Assembly (NCBI RefSeq): GCF_002115825.1
Contig: NZ_JFJZ01000044.1
Location: forward strand, 1 to 37,331
Origin: Thalassospira sp. MCCC 1A01428
Lineage (GTDB): Bacteria > Pseudomonadota > Alphaproteobacteria > Rhodospirillales > Thalassospiraceae
Reading direction: 5' to 3'
Length of the DNA: 37,331 nt
The notes under the pieces were generated by a model. It searched no databases. It was not told the DNA's origin and worked only from the letters and a program-made list of their open reading frames with translations. This document shows, piece by piece, positions 31,861-37,331 of the stretch. The position numbers were made by a program, and so were the translations under genes. Every line of letters starts with the position of its first letter. Within the stretch, counting starts at the first letter, position 1.

Positions 31861-32802
31861 ATGACGGATCCTTCCCAAAACCCGATGCGCCTAAACGTAC
31901 CGTTAAATGCCCTGCGCGCGTTTGAGGCCGCAGCCCGACATTTGTCGATCAAGGATGCGGCGTCTGAACTGGGTGTGACGCCGTCGGCGGTAAGCCATCA
32001 AGTACGCATTCTAGAAGATATTCTGGGGCTGGAACTATTACGCCGGGCGGGGCCGGGGCTGGAATTGACAGAAAGCGGTGAAAGATTATCGCCTGATTTA
32101 AGCGACGGATTTGCCAAGATTATTCAGGCGGTGGGCGATTTGCGACAGGACCATGTGTCGGGGCCATTGCGGTTGACGATGCTGCCCACCTTTGCAGTGC
32201 ATTGGTTGTCCCCGCGTCTGGCGCGCTATCCGTTTGAAAAGGCTGGTTTTGAATTGCTGATTTCAACCAGCCAGCAGGCAGTTGACCTGGTGGCGGGGGC
32301 GGCCGATGTTGCCATTCGCCATGGTCAGGGCAATTGGCCCGGTCTGATGGATGATTTATTGTTTAGCGAAAATGTGACCCTGCTGGGCAAACCGCAGGAT
32401 GCCGGGGGGACGAACGCCGATATTCGCGCCAGAATTGCCGAGGCTAACCTGTTTTTATCCCAGCATCGACGGGCGAATTTTGCAGCCTGGAATGAAACCT
32501 TGCCAGGCGGGCCGATCAAACCGGCGGCTGTTACATTTGTTGATTCCGCCGGTTTGGGCCTGCGTGCGGCCATAGATGGGGCTGGTATTACCCTTGCAAG
32601 TGGTGAAATTGCAGCCAGCGATATTGCAGCGGGGCGTCTGGCCCGTTTGTTTAACCATAATGTTACAGCCGGGGCAGGGTATTATCTGGTTTATCCTGAT
32701 CGGTTAAAACGCGATCGCCGCTTACGCAACTTGCGGGCATGGTTGCAAGAGGTCGCGGTGCCACCAGCACTGACCCGACCGGAAAAAGCACAAAATACCT
32801 GA
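31861..32802 (+). CDS. LysR-type transcriptional regulator, GcvA-like
   Basis: The 313-residue protein starts with a LysR winged helix (about 13-72: PLNALRAFEAAARHLSIKDA, then TPSAVSHQVRILEDILGLEL). The FEAAARHLS wording is typical of the GcvA-like subgroup. A periplasmic-binding-protein-like effector domain follows, with R-H-G-Q-G-N-W-P near residue 160 and D-S-A-G-L-G-L-R-A-A near 235. It is transcribed away from the aminotransferase gene, the classic LysR layout, so it probably controls that gene and itself. An alternative ATG at 31885 would shorten it by eight residues. The effector is unknown. Confidence 0.9.
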   Translation: MTDPSQNPMRLNVPLNALRAFEAAARHLSIKDAASELGVTPSAVSHQVRILEDILGLELLRRAGPGLELTESGERLSPDLSDGFAKIIQAVGDLRQDHVSGPLRLTMLPTFAVHWLSPRLARYPFEKAGFELLISTSQQAVDLVAGAADVAIRHGQGNWPGLMDDLLFSENVTLLGKPQDAGGTNADIRARIAEANLFLSQHRRANFAAWNETLPGGPIKPAAVTFVDSAGLGLRAAIDGAGITLASGEIAASDIAAGRLARLFNHNVTAGAGYYLVYPDRLKRDRRLRNLRAWLQEVAVPPALTRPEKAQNT

Positions 32803-32836
32803 CCTTGTTTCTGATCCCGATAAACACCCTTTGGTC

Positions 32837-33355
32837 TTAATTCTCGCCTTCCCAGTAATCAATTGCATCGCGGGTGGCAAAATTAAGTGAAAGGCGACGT
32901 TTTGCCTTGTCCCCGCCTGGTGCGGCCCCGGCGAACAGGGCAACCTTGCCTGAATCCGGGTATTGCAGAATATCGGGTTCGTTCATGCTGCTGATCGCGA
33001 TATAGCGCAGTGCAGTGTTCGTGCCAGCCTGTAACTGGTGGGCGGTTTCGGGGCCGCCTGCCGGGCAGACCACCACATCACCGGTTTTCACGGCATAAAT
33101 ATTGTCGCCAAACCGGACTGTGCCATGCCCCGATAAAATAACAAACATTTCGTCATTGGCATGATGGCAATGAAACGGCCACGCCTTTTTACCTGCCGGA
33201 ACCTCAACCAGACGCGCGCCGAGCCGGGTTGCGCCAAGCGGGGCGGTAATGGCGGCAAAAGCAGCGGCAAAATGTTCGCCGTGCGTTTGTGAATAAAGTT
33301 CCAATGCATCAAGGTGAATGATTGGGGCTTTTGGGGGCATATTGGCAGGGTTCAT
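32837..33355 (-). CDS. Cupin-domain protein (cytoplasmic)
   Basis: The 172-residue single-domain cupin has no signal peptide. Metal-binding motif 1 is clear in W-P-F-H-C-H-H-A-N-D-E-M-F-V-I-L-S-G-H-G (His, His and Glu ligands), and motif 2 is reduced to G-D-V-V-V-C-P-A-G-G-P-E-T-A-H-Q. A long C-terminal tail follows (SGKVALFAGAAPGGDKAKRR), as in uncharacterised cupins that may bind sugars or small acids. The ATG has an excellent AGGAGG ribosome site. It is convergent with the LysR gene and divergent from an alpha/beta hydrolase gene. Confidence 0.88.
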   Translation of the reverse strand: MNPANMPPKAPIIHLDALELYSQTHGEHFAAAFAAITAPLGATRLGARLVEVPAGKKAWPFHCHHANDEMFVILSGHGTVRFGDNIYAVKTGDVVVCPAGGPETAHQLQAGTNTALRYIAISSMNEPDILQYPDSGKVALFAGAAPGGDKAKRRLSLNFATRDAIDYWEGEN

Positions 33356-33361
33356 GAGGGA

Positions 33362-33391
33362 CCTCCTATGGTTATATTATTATTCAGGAGG
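33362..33391 (-). promoter_or_regulatory. Ribosome site of the cupin gene with a complementary upstream CCTCCT
   Basis: On the minus strand AGGAGG (33362-33367) is a near-perfect Shine-Dalgarno element six bases before the ATG. CCTCCT (33386-33391) is its exact complement, 18 AT-rich bases upstream, so the mRNA could fold and hide the ribosome site if transcription starts upstream of 33391. No clear promoter fixes the start point. Confidence 0.35.
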
Positions 33392-33517
33392 CAGACGGGG
33401 GTGTTGTTCAAGTGAATAAACCTCAGCCTGGTACGAGAAAACTTCAATTGCGAAGCAGGATTGAACCGGGGTTAAATGATGCGAATTTGACAGGGAAATG
33501 GGCAGGAAAGGGGTAAA

Positions 33518-34477
33518 ATGGCACAAACAATAGTCCCGGCGCGCTTTACGACCCGAAGCATAGACGGAGTGGATATTGCCGGTTTTGAATGGCGATGTGA
33601 TAGCCGGGGCGATCCGTGTTTTCGCCCTGTTGTGGTGATTTGTGCCGCAACAGCCGTGCGTTGCCGGTATTATGCGCGGTTTGCTGCCTTTTTATGTCGC
33701 AATGGCTTTGATGTACTGACATTTGATTATCGCGGTATTGGTGAATCCCGCCCGCACTGCTTGCGGGGGTTTCGTGCCGGTTGGGGTGATTGGGGATTAT
33801 ATGATGTGGATGCGGTTTTGCGTTATGCGCAAACCGGTTTCCCTAGCCAACCGGTTTATGCCGTGGGCCATTCGATTGGCGGGTTTGCCATTGGGTTGGC
33901 CCCGTTAAACCATATTTTGAAACATGTGGTAACCGTAGGCGCACAATTTGCCTATTGGCGTGATTATGAAAAAGTTTCGCGCTGGCGGATGTTTTTGAAA
34001 TGGCATGTTGTCATGCCGGTTTTGTCGCATTCGTTTGGCTATTTCCCCGGTGCCCGTTTGGGCTGGCTGGAAGATGTGCCGCACCATGTTGTCCGCGACT
34101 GGAGCAGAATGGGCCCGGCATTTGAACACAGCCTGTCTTCGCCGGTATCCGCCGGGCAGCTCAGGCAGAATTTTGCGACGATGTCGGGAAAATTGCTGGC
34201 GATTGGTTTAACCGATGATCCGTTCGGAACGGTTGCGGCGGTTGATCGGTTACTGGGATATTACCAGGGCGCATCGCGCACCCATTTGCGGGTTGCACCG
34301 GATGATATCGGTACCGCAGATATTGGCCATTTTGCCTTTTTCCATGACCGGTTTGAAACCAGTTTGTGGCCGATTGCTCTGGCGTGGTTGCGGGACGGGG
34401 TTTTGCCTGCCGATGCACCGGGAAACGTTGTGATGAATATAGTGCCTGAACATAATCTGACAGTCGGGGTGGGGTGA
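33518..34477 (+). CDS. Alpha/beta hydrolase
   Basis: The 319-residue cytoplasmic hydrolase has the strand FDYRGIGESRP (69-79), the nucleophile elbow GHSIGG with Ser119, an acidic residue in IGLTDDPFG near 235 and a late histidine in ADIGHFAFF near 270. The whole pattern matches a family of uncharacterised bacterial alpha/beta hydrolases; the substrate is unknown. The ribosome site AGGAAAGGGG lies close before the ATG. The GNAT gene downstream starts at or just after its stop codon, so the two form a pair that may be co-regulated. Confidence 0.87.
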   Translation: MAQTIVPARFTTRSIDGVDIAGFEWRCDSRGDPCFRPVVVICAATAVRCRYYARFAAFLCRNGFDVLTFDYRGIGESRPHCLRGFRAGWGDWGLYDVDAVLRYAQTGFPSQPVYAVGHSIGGFAIGLAPLNHILKHVVTVGAQFAYWRDYEKVSRWRMFLKWHVVMPVLSHSFGYFPGARLGWLEDVPHHVVRDWSRMGPAFEHSLSSPVSAGQLRQNFATMSGKLLAIGLTDDPFGTVAAVDRLLGYYQGASRTHLRVAPDDIGTADIGHFAFFHDRFETSLWPIALAWLRDGVLPADAPGNVVMNIVPEHNLTVGVG

Positions 34478-34479
34478 TA

Positions 34480-34950
34480 ATGATTTATATCGTACAGGCG
34501 CAATCGCAACATCGCCCTGGCTGGGAAAAATTGTGGCGTCAGAACATAGTCAGCTTTGGTGCCGGTGACATGACCGACGATGTGATCAACATGTTATGGT
34601 ACCGTATTCTTGACCCGGACCATGCCATGCAGGCGTGGTTGGCGGTTGAGCGTGCCGATGGCGGTGGTGCCGCGACAGACTGGGTGATTGGGTTGGCGCA
34701 TATTATTGTCCATCCCCATACATTCTCCCTGCGCAATGTTGCCTATCTGGAAGATTTCTGGGTGGCGGCCGATCAACGTGGTTTGGGCATTGGTGGGCAG
34801 ATGATGGCCGCGTTGGAAATGCAGGCAAAACAGCAAGACTGGGCCCGGCTATATTGGTTAACGGCAGGCGACAACCATAAAGCCCAACGCCTGTATGACC
34901 GGCTGACCGACCGTGTGGATGCTGTGTTATACAAAATTGATACGGTATGA
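34480..34950 (+). CDS. GNAT-family N-acetyltransferase
   Basis: The 156-residue GNAT protein has motif A DQRGLGIGGQMMAALEM (about 105-121), preceded by the strand YLEDFWVAA and followed by YWLTAGDNHKAQRLYDRL, which includes the conserved Asn and the Y-x-x-L ending. The chosen ATG has GGGGTG upstream; a GTG at 34474 that overlaps the hydrolase stop is also possible. It would acetylate an amine or amino acid, identity unknown. It is translationally coupled to the alpha/beta hydrolase and followed by a strong terminator. Confidence 0.88.
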   Translation: MIYIVQAQSQHRPGWEKLWRQNIVSFGAGDMTDDVINMLWYRILDPDHAMQAWLAVERADGGGAATDWVIGLAHIIVHPHTFSLRNVAYLEDFWVAADQRGLGIGGQMMAALEMQAKQQDWARLYWLTAGDNHKAQRLYDRLTDRVDAVLYKIDTV

Positions 34951-34957
34951 AAGAGGA

Positions 34958-34997
34958 TCTCCATGAGATGAGGCAACCTCATGGAGACATGATTTTT
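34958..34997 (+). terminator. Terminator after the hydrolase-GNAT pair
   Basis: TCTCCATGAG (34958-34967) and CTCATGGAGA (34978-34987) are perfect 10-bp complements, and catgattttt follows. It begins eight bases after the GNAT stop codon. A shorter alternative stem, ATGAGG with CCTCAT, lies inside it. Confidence 0.8.
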
Positions 34998-35020
34998 CGG
35001 TGTTTGACGTCAGAACTTTT

Positions 35021-35046
35021 AACACCGGTGTTTCAAGCACGGTGTT
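35021..35046. repeat. AACACCG inverted repeat
   Basis: AACACCG (35021-35027) pairs with CGGTGTT (35040-35046), and AACACCGGTGTT (35021-35032) is itself a 12-base palindrome. It lies in the gap after the GNAT gene, within the decayed region left of the imuA relic. Its role is unknown. Confidence 0.4.
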
Positions 35047-35121
35047 GTTAATGACATCGGCAATGCCCCGGTCGGTTTGACCAGCGCCGATTGTCCGCCT
35101 CTGATACGCAGTATTGCTTTG

Positions 35122-35178
35122 CTATCGTTTTTTGGCCCGTAAAAGGGCCGCGCGTACCTGTTGCAATCTGCTGCTCAT
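35122..35178 (-). pseudogene. imuA: Relic of the imuA 5' end
   Basis: From an ATG at 35178 the frame reads MSSRLQQVRAALLRAKKR and then a TAG at codon 19. The intact ImuA begins MASKLQQARAALMQA. At DNA level 35143-35178 matches 29177-29212 at 31 of 36 bases. The homology continues upstream: cctattttgttctt is shared exactly, and a TTGACG (35238-35243) stands where imuA has TTGACT. Below the TAG the same frame stays open to 34930, and around codons 37-42 (R-G-I-A-D-V) it may still echo ImuA R-A-F-G-D-I, but beyond that similarity is lost. This is a dead copy of imuA, not a gene. Its LexA box is damaged. Confidence 0.85.
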
Positions 35179-35196
35179 GAAGTTTTCTCGCCAAAT

Positions 35197-35211
35197 ACCC
35201 CTATTTTGTTC
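35197..35211 (-). promoter_or_regulatory. Degenerate LexA box of the imuA relic
   Basis: The right half GTTC (35208-35211) and the seven-base spacer ctatttt are identical to the functional imuA box at 29232-29246. The left half has become ACCC (35197-35200). LexA should bind poorly, and the site has no functional gene to control. Confidence 0.75.
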
Positions 35212-35286
35212 TTTTTGTCTGATAACGAATGGGCCAGCGTCAAGATGAAAGCCTGATATATATGGGCTGCGAGAGAGACTACCGGT

Positions 35287-36060
35287 TTATGGGGTAATGA
35301 AGCCCTGTTTTATGGCGGTTACAACCGCCTGTTCCCGGGTGCGGGCGTTTAATTTCTGGCGACAGTTACGCAAATGCATTTCGACGGTGACGCGGGTAAT
35401 GCCCATGCGGTCGGCAATGGCGTCATTGCGTAATCCTTTGCACAGCCAAAGCAGACATTCGCGTTCGCGCGGGCTGAGTTCGGGATAATGTGTGATCTTC
35501 TTCTTTAGTACCAGGTGAACGTCTGTTTGGGTAAATTGATGATCAAGTTCCTGGCAACGCTGTTGTACAGCATGAGCAGCCAGGATTAGAGTGGTTTCTT
35601 TCCCGCGATAGAATTTTGAAAATTCTTCTGCGTTCATTGTGTTGGAAATGGCCAGGGCGCTTAGTTGCTGCGGCATGGGTGTCATTCCCGGAATGACCAG
35701 CCCGGCAGTAGATTCCGTTTCGCCAAATTCATTGAGTATTTGCTTGGCTTTGGGCGAAAGGGTGACGGGGAAATCGATGAAAGGCGTTTCAAATTTTCTG
35801 GGTGCAATATAGGTTCGGGCAATATCGATCAGCGGATCGTAGCTGGCATAATTGTTGTCCTGGTAATGGCTTAGCCACCAATCGGGTAGGGTGGTTAGAA
35901 AAACAATGCTGCCATCCAGTCTTTCAAAGCCATAGGTGATCTGACGGGCCCCGAATTTCCTGAAAAAACGCAAGCCAGCCTGCCAAGCGGCTGGTACATC
36001 CTGTGCATTATCAAGAGCGTTTAACAGATCAAAGAGATCGTTATTCGGGTTCGATATCAT
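35287..36060 (-). CDS. LuxR-type regulator with autoinducer-binding-like domain (copy 1)
   Basis: The 257-residue protein has an N-terminal autoinducer-binding-type domain and a C-terminal GerE/LuxR helix-turn-helix from LSPRERECLLWLCKG (about 194-257). In TraR numbering the ligand-site residues W57, Y61, D70, P71 and G113 are kept (here Trp62, Tyr66, Asp75, Pro76, Gly120), but W85 is Phe90. No luxI-type synthase lies in the window, so it is a LuxR solo that may sense foreign or non-acyl-homoserine-lactone signals. It is the downstream member of a tandem pair and has its own promoter, overlapped by a 27-base palindrome. Its DNA-binding part is nearly identical to copy 2. Confidence 0.92.
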   Translation of the reverse strand: MISNPNNDLFDLLNALDNAQDVPAAWQAGLRFFRKFGARQITYGFERLDGSIVFLTTLPDWWLSHYQDNNYASYDPLIDIARTYIAPRKFETPFIDFPVTLSPKAKQILNEFGETESTAGLVIPGMTPMPQQLSALAISNTMNAEEFSKFYRGKETTLILAAHAVQQRCQELDHQFTQTDVHLVLKKKITHYPELSPRERECLLWLCKGLRNDAIADRMGITRVTVEMHLRNCRQKLNARTREQAVVTAIKQGFITP

Positions 36061-36115
36061 TTCTGCCCATTGTCAGTCTGGTGAAAATGAGAACCTGCGG
36101 TTTTTCATCGGTCGG

Positions 36116-36142
36116 AGATTTTACCTTGATAAGGTAAAATCT
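36116..36142. promoter_or_regulatory. 27-bp palindrome over the LuxR copy 1 promoter (lux-box-like)
   Basis: AGATTTTACCTT (36116-36127), GAT, AAGGTAAAATCT (36131-36142) is a perfect 12-bp inverted repeat with a three-base centre. It covers the predicted -10 box of LuxR copy 1 (36127-36132). No T-tail follows on the minus strand, so a terminator of copy 2 is less likely. The dyad form and ACCT/AGGT core resemble lux boxes, and binding by one of the adjacent LuxR proteins is the simplest idea. Confidence 0.65.
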
Positions 36143-36155
36143 GCCAGGTTGTCAG
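36127..36155 (-). promoter_or_regulatory. Promoter of LuxR copy 1
   Basis: On the minus strand CTGACA (36150-36155), 17 bases, TTATCA (36127-36132). The same arrangement, with the shared string TGCTGACAAC, stands before copy 2, so the duplication included the promoter. Confidence 0.55.
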
Positions 36156-36213
36156 CAAAAAGGCAGATGCAAGCGATTTAGGATCATGGAACGGGCCATA
36201 AAGAAAAGCGTGT

Positions 36214-36984
36214 TCAGGGCGTAATGAAGCCCCGTTTGATGGCGGTTACAACCGCCTGTTCCCGTGTGCGGGCGTTCAGTTTCTGGCGGCAATTGCGCAA
36301 ATGCATTTCGACGGTGACGCGGGTAATGCCCATGCGGTCAGCAATGGCGTCATTTCGCATTCCTTTACATAGCCAAAGCAGACATTCCCGTTCTCGTGGG
36401 CTGAGAAGGGGATAGGAAGTATTCTTTTTCGGGGCCAGATGGACGTCCGTTCGGGATAATTGAGGATCAAGTTCCTGACAGCGTTGATGCACGGCATGCG
36501 CAGCAAGGACAAGGGCGTTTTCCTTGTCGCTATAAAATTGCGAAAATTCCTGTTTTTCCATTGTATTTGCAATGTTGAAGCCACTGATTTTCATGGTAGA
36601 GGGGGCCATTGTTGGAATAACAAATCCGCTATTCGAGCCTGTTTCTGCAAATTCCTGAAGCATTTGAGCAGCGGGCGCAGAGAGGGAAATTGGCAGATTA
36701 ACCGATCTGGTATCAAACCGGGTTGGTTTGAAATAAGCGCGGCCGACATCAATAAACGGGTCCAGGCTGGCATAGTCATTTTCGAGATAATAGGTCATCC
36801 ACCAGTCTGGAAGGGTGGTGAGAAAGACGATGCTGCCATCCTGTCTTTCATGGGTATAGGTAATTTGATTACCCCCATATTTCTTGAAAAAACCCAGCCC
36901 CGCTTGCCATGCGTCTGGCACAGACAGCGCATTGTCCAGTGCATTTAACAGATCAAAAAGATCGTTATTTAGCTGAAGGGCCAT
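36214..36984 (-). CDS. LuxR-type regulator with autoinducer-binding-like domain (copy 2)
   Basis: The 256-residue paralogue of the next gene has the same layout: sensor domain to about residue 190, then the LuxR helix-turn-helix. The sensor keeps the W-x3-Y and D-P ligand residues and likewise has Phe at the TraR W85 position. The start at 36984 is chosen over ATG 36993 because it aligns with the start of copy 1 (MALQLNNDLF against MISNPNNDLF) and has GGAA eight bases upstream. The sensor differs from copy 1 at many positions, whereas the last 64 residues differ at only two. The copies therefore probably share DNA targets but may differ in signal. No synthase gene is adjacent. Confidence 0.92.
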   Translation of the reverse strand: MALQLNNDLFDLLNALDNALSVPDAWQAGLGFFKKYGGNQITYTHERQDGSIVFLTTLPDWWMTYYLENDYASLDPFIDVGRAYFKPTRFDTRSVNLPISLSAPAAQMLQEFAETGSNSGFVIPTMAPSTMKISGFNIANTMEKQEFSQFYSDKENALVLAAHAVHQRCQELDPQLSRTDVHLAPKKNTSYPLLSPRERECLLWLCKGMRNDAIADRMGITRVTVEMHLRNCRQKLNARTREQAVVTAIKRGFITP

Positions 36985-37011
36985 CCCTGCCATTCCGGTA
37001 AAAGTGCCTAC

Positions 37012-37027
37012 CTATGGTTTTCCATAG
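37012..37027. repeat. Inverted repeat in the leader of LuxR copy 2
   Basis: CTATGG (37012-37017), TTTT, CCATAG (37022-37027) lies between the -10 box and the start codon of copy 2. It could be an operator or a leader hairpin. It is not the same sequence as the palindrome before copy 1. Confidence 0.4.
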
Positions 37028-37042
37028 ATTGTTTCTAATAAT

Positions 37043-37071
37043 TTATAAGACGAAAATTACCCTGTTGTCAG
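37043..37071 (-). promoter_or_regulatory. Promoter of LuxR copy 2
   Basis: On the minus strand CTGACA (37066-37071), 17 bases, TTATAA (37043-37048), the same spacing and -35 as copy 1. The start codon is about 50 bases downstream of the predicted transcription start. Confidence 0.6.
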
Positions 37072-37331
37072 CACAAACGCATCCGGAGCTTTGAAAGTAA
37101 AAAAGTGACATCGATGAAAGTGCTGAATAACGAAGACGTAATATATCATTTTGATAAGTGTTACATCTGACATTAATGACACATAAGGATAGTTTTTGAT
37201 TCTATACTTTAGAGTGGGATAGTGAAGATGGTCACTTTTTAAGTCAAAAATATTTGAAAATATTTTTCCGTTTGTAATTATAGATCGCAATAGGGGTGGC
37301 TTTGGTCGGGTAGGGTCTGAACCCAATTGGA
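37072..37331. other. AT-rich intergenic end of the window
   Basis: No gene is supported here; the one open frame (37057-37326, minus) overlaps the copy 2 promoter and has no ribosome site. Two repeats stand out: a perfect AT-only dyad AAAAATATTT (37246-37255) with AAATATTTTT (37258-37267), and AAAAAGTGAC (37100-37109) with its complement GTCACTTTTT (37231-37240), 121 bases apart. Confidence 0.5.

Noticed and set aside
34930..35121. 64-codon stop-to-stop frame on the minus strand below the imuA relic
   Set aside because: It is in frame with the relic but lacks a start codon, runs through the GNAT terminator and into the end of that gene, and shows at best a faint echo of ImuA near its beginning.
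36991..36993. ATG at 36993 as start of LuxR copy 2
   Set aside because: It has no ribosome site at proper distance and would add three residues that copy 1 lacks; ATG 36984 aligns with the paralogue.
37057..37326. 89-codon open frame on the minus strand at the right end
   Set aside because: It is AT-rich, covers the predicted LuxR copy 2 promoter and has no ribosome site or known domain.
1..37331. CRISPR array, tRNA, rRNA, transposase, phage or toxin-antitoxin genes
   Set aside because: Looked for by reading both strands; no regularly spaced repeats, cloverleaf, rRNA motifs or typical mobile-element proteins were seen.

Overview
The window looks like a chromosomal segment of an alphaproteobacterium, probably a marine Rhodospirillales of the Thalassospira type. 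The genus is an inference. The class rests on a GTTC-N7-GTTC LexA box in front of an imuA-imuB-dnaE2 mutasome cassette, an arrangement typical of Alphaproteobacteria, and on a moderate-GC coding style. I found no tRNA, rRNA, CRISPR array, transposase or phage gene.

Layout. 239-1440 (+): an NmrA-like NAD(P)-binding protein and a small exported cupin. 1517-11130 (-): a ten-gene unit reading leftward from a good sigma70-type promoter at 11173-11201: GNAT acetyltransferase, cytoplasmic NagZ-type GH3 hexosaminidase, a Dpp/Opp-type ABC importer (binding protein, two permeases, two ATPases), RidA, a SelA/DgaE-fold PLP enzyme and an IclR regulator. 11853-19922 (-): a second Dpp/Opp-type importer operon carrying an alpha/beta hydrolase and a gamma-glutamyltransferase without signal peptide. 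It is read divergently from its own IclR regulator (20124-20897, +), with a perfect palindrome between them. 20941-23234 (+): a family 4 glycosyltransferase and an unusually T-rich sugar-nucleotide epimerase gene, probably surface-polysaccharide genes. 23339-29212 (-): dnaE2, imuB, imuA, the SOS-inducible translesion cassette. 29562-34950: an Lrp/AsnC regulator, an RBBP9/YdeN hydrolase, a branched-chain aminotransferase divergent from a LysR regulator, a cupin, another alpha/beta hydrolase and a GNAT. 35122-35178 (-): a decayed copy of the start of imuA with its promoter and a half-destroyed LexA box. 35287-36984 (-): two tandem paralogous LuxR-type regulators with an autoinducer-binding-like domain and no luxI nearby. 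36985-37331: AT-rich intergenic DNA.

How the parts fit. The two ABC operons look like scavenging modules. Each couples peptide-type uptake to cytoplasmic enzymes that would open the imported compound: NagZ, PLP lyase and RidA in one, GGT and a hydrolase in the other. Each is paired with an IclR regulator. The most distinctive observations are the imuA relic with its inactivated LexA box about 6 kb upstream of the intact cassette; the LuxR pair with near-identical DNA-binding domains, diverged sensor domains and a 27-bp palindrome over one promoter; and the NagZ/PLP-lyase/RidA/peptide-importer operon, which may be an undescribed amino-sugar or muropeptide catabolic system.
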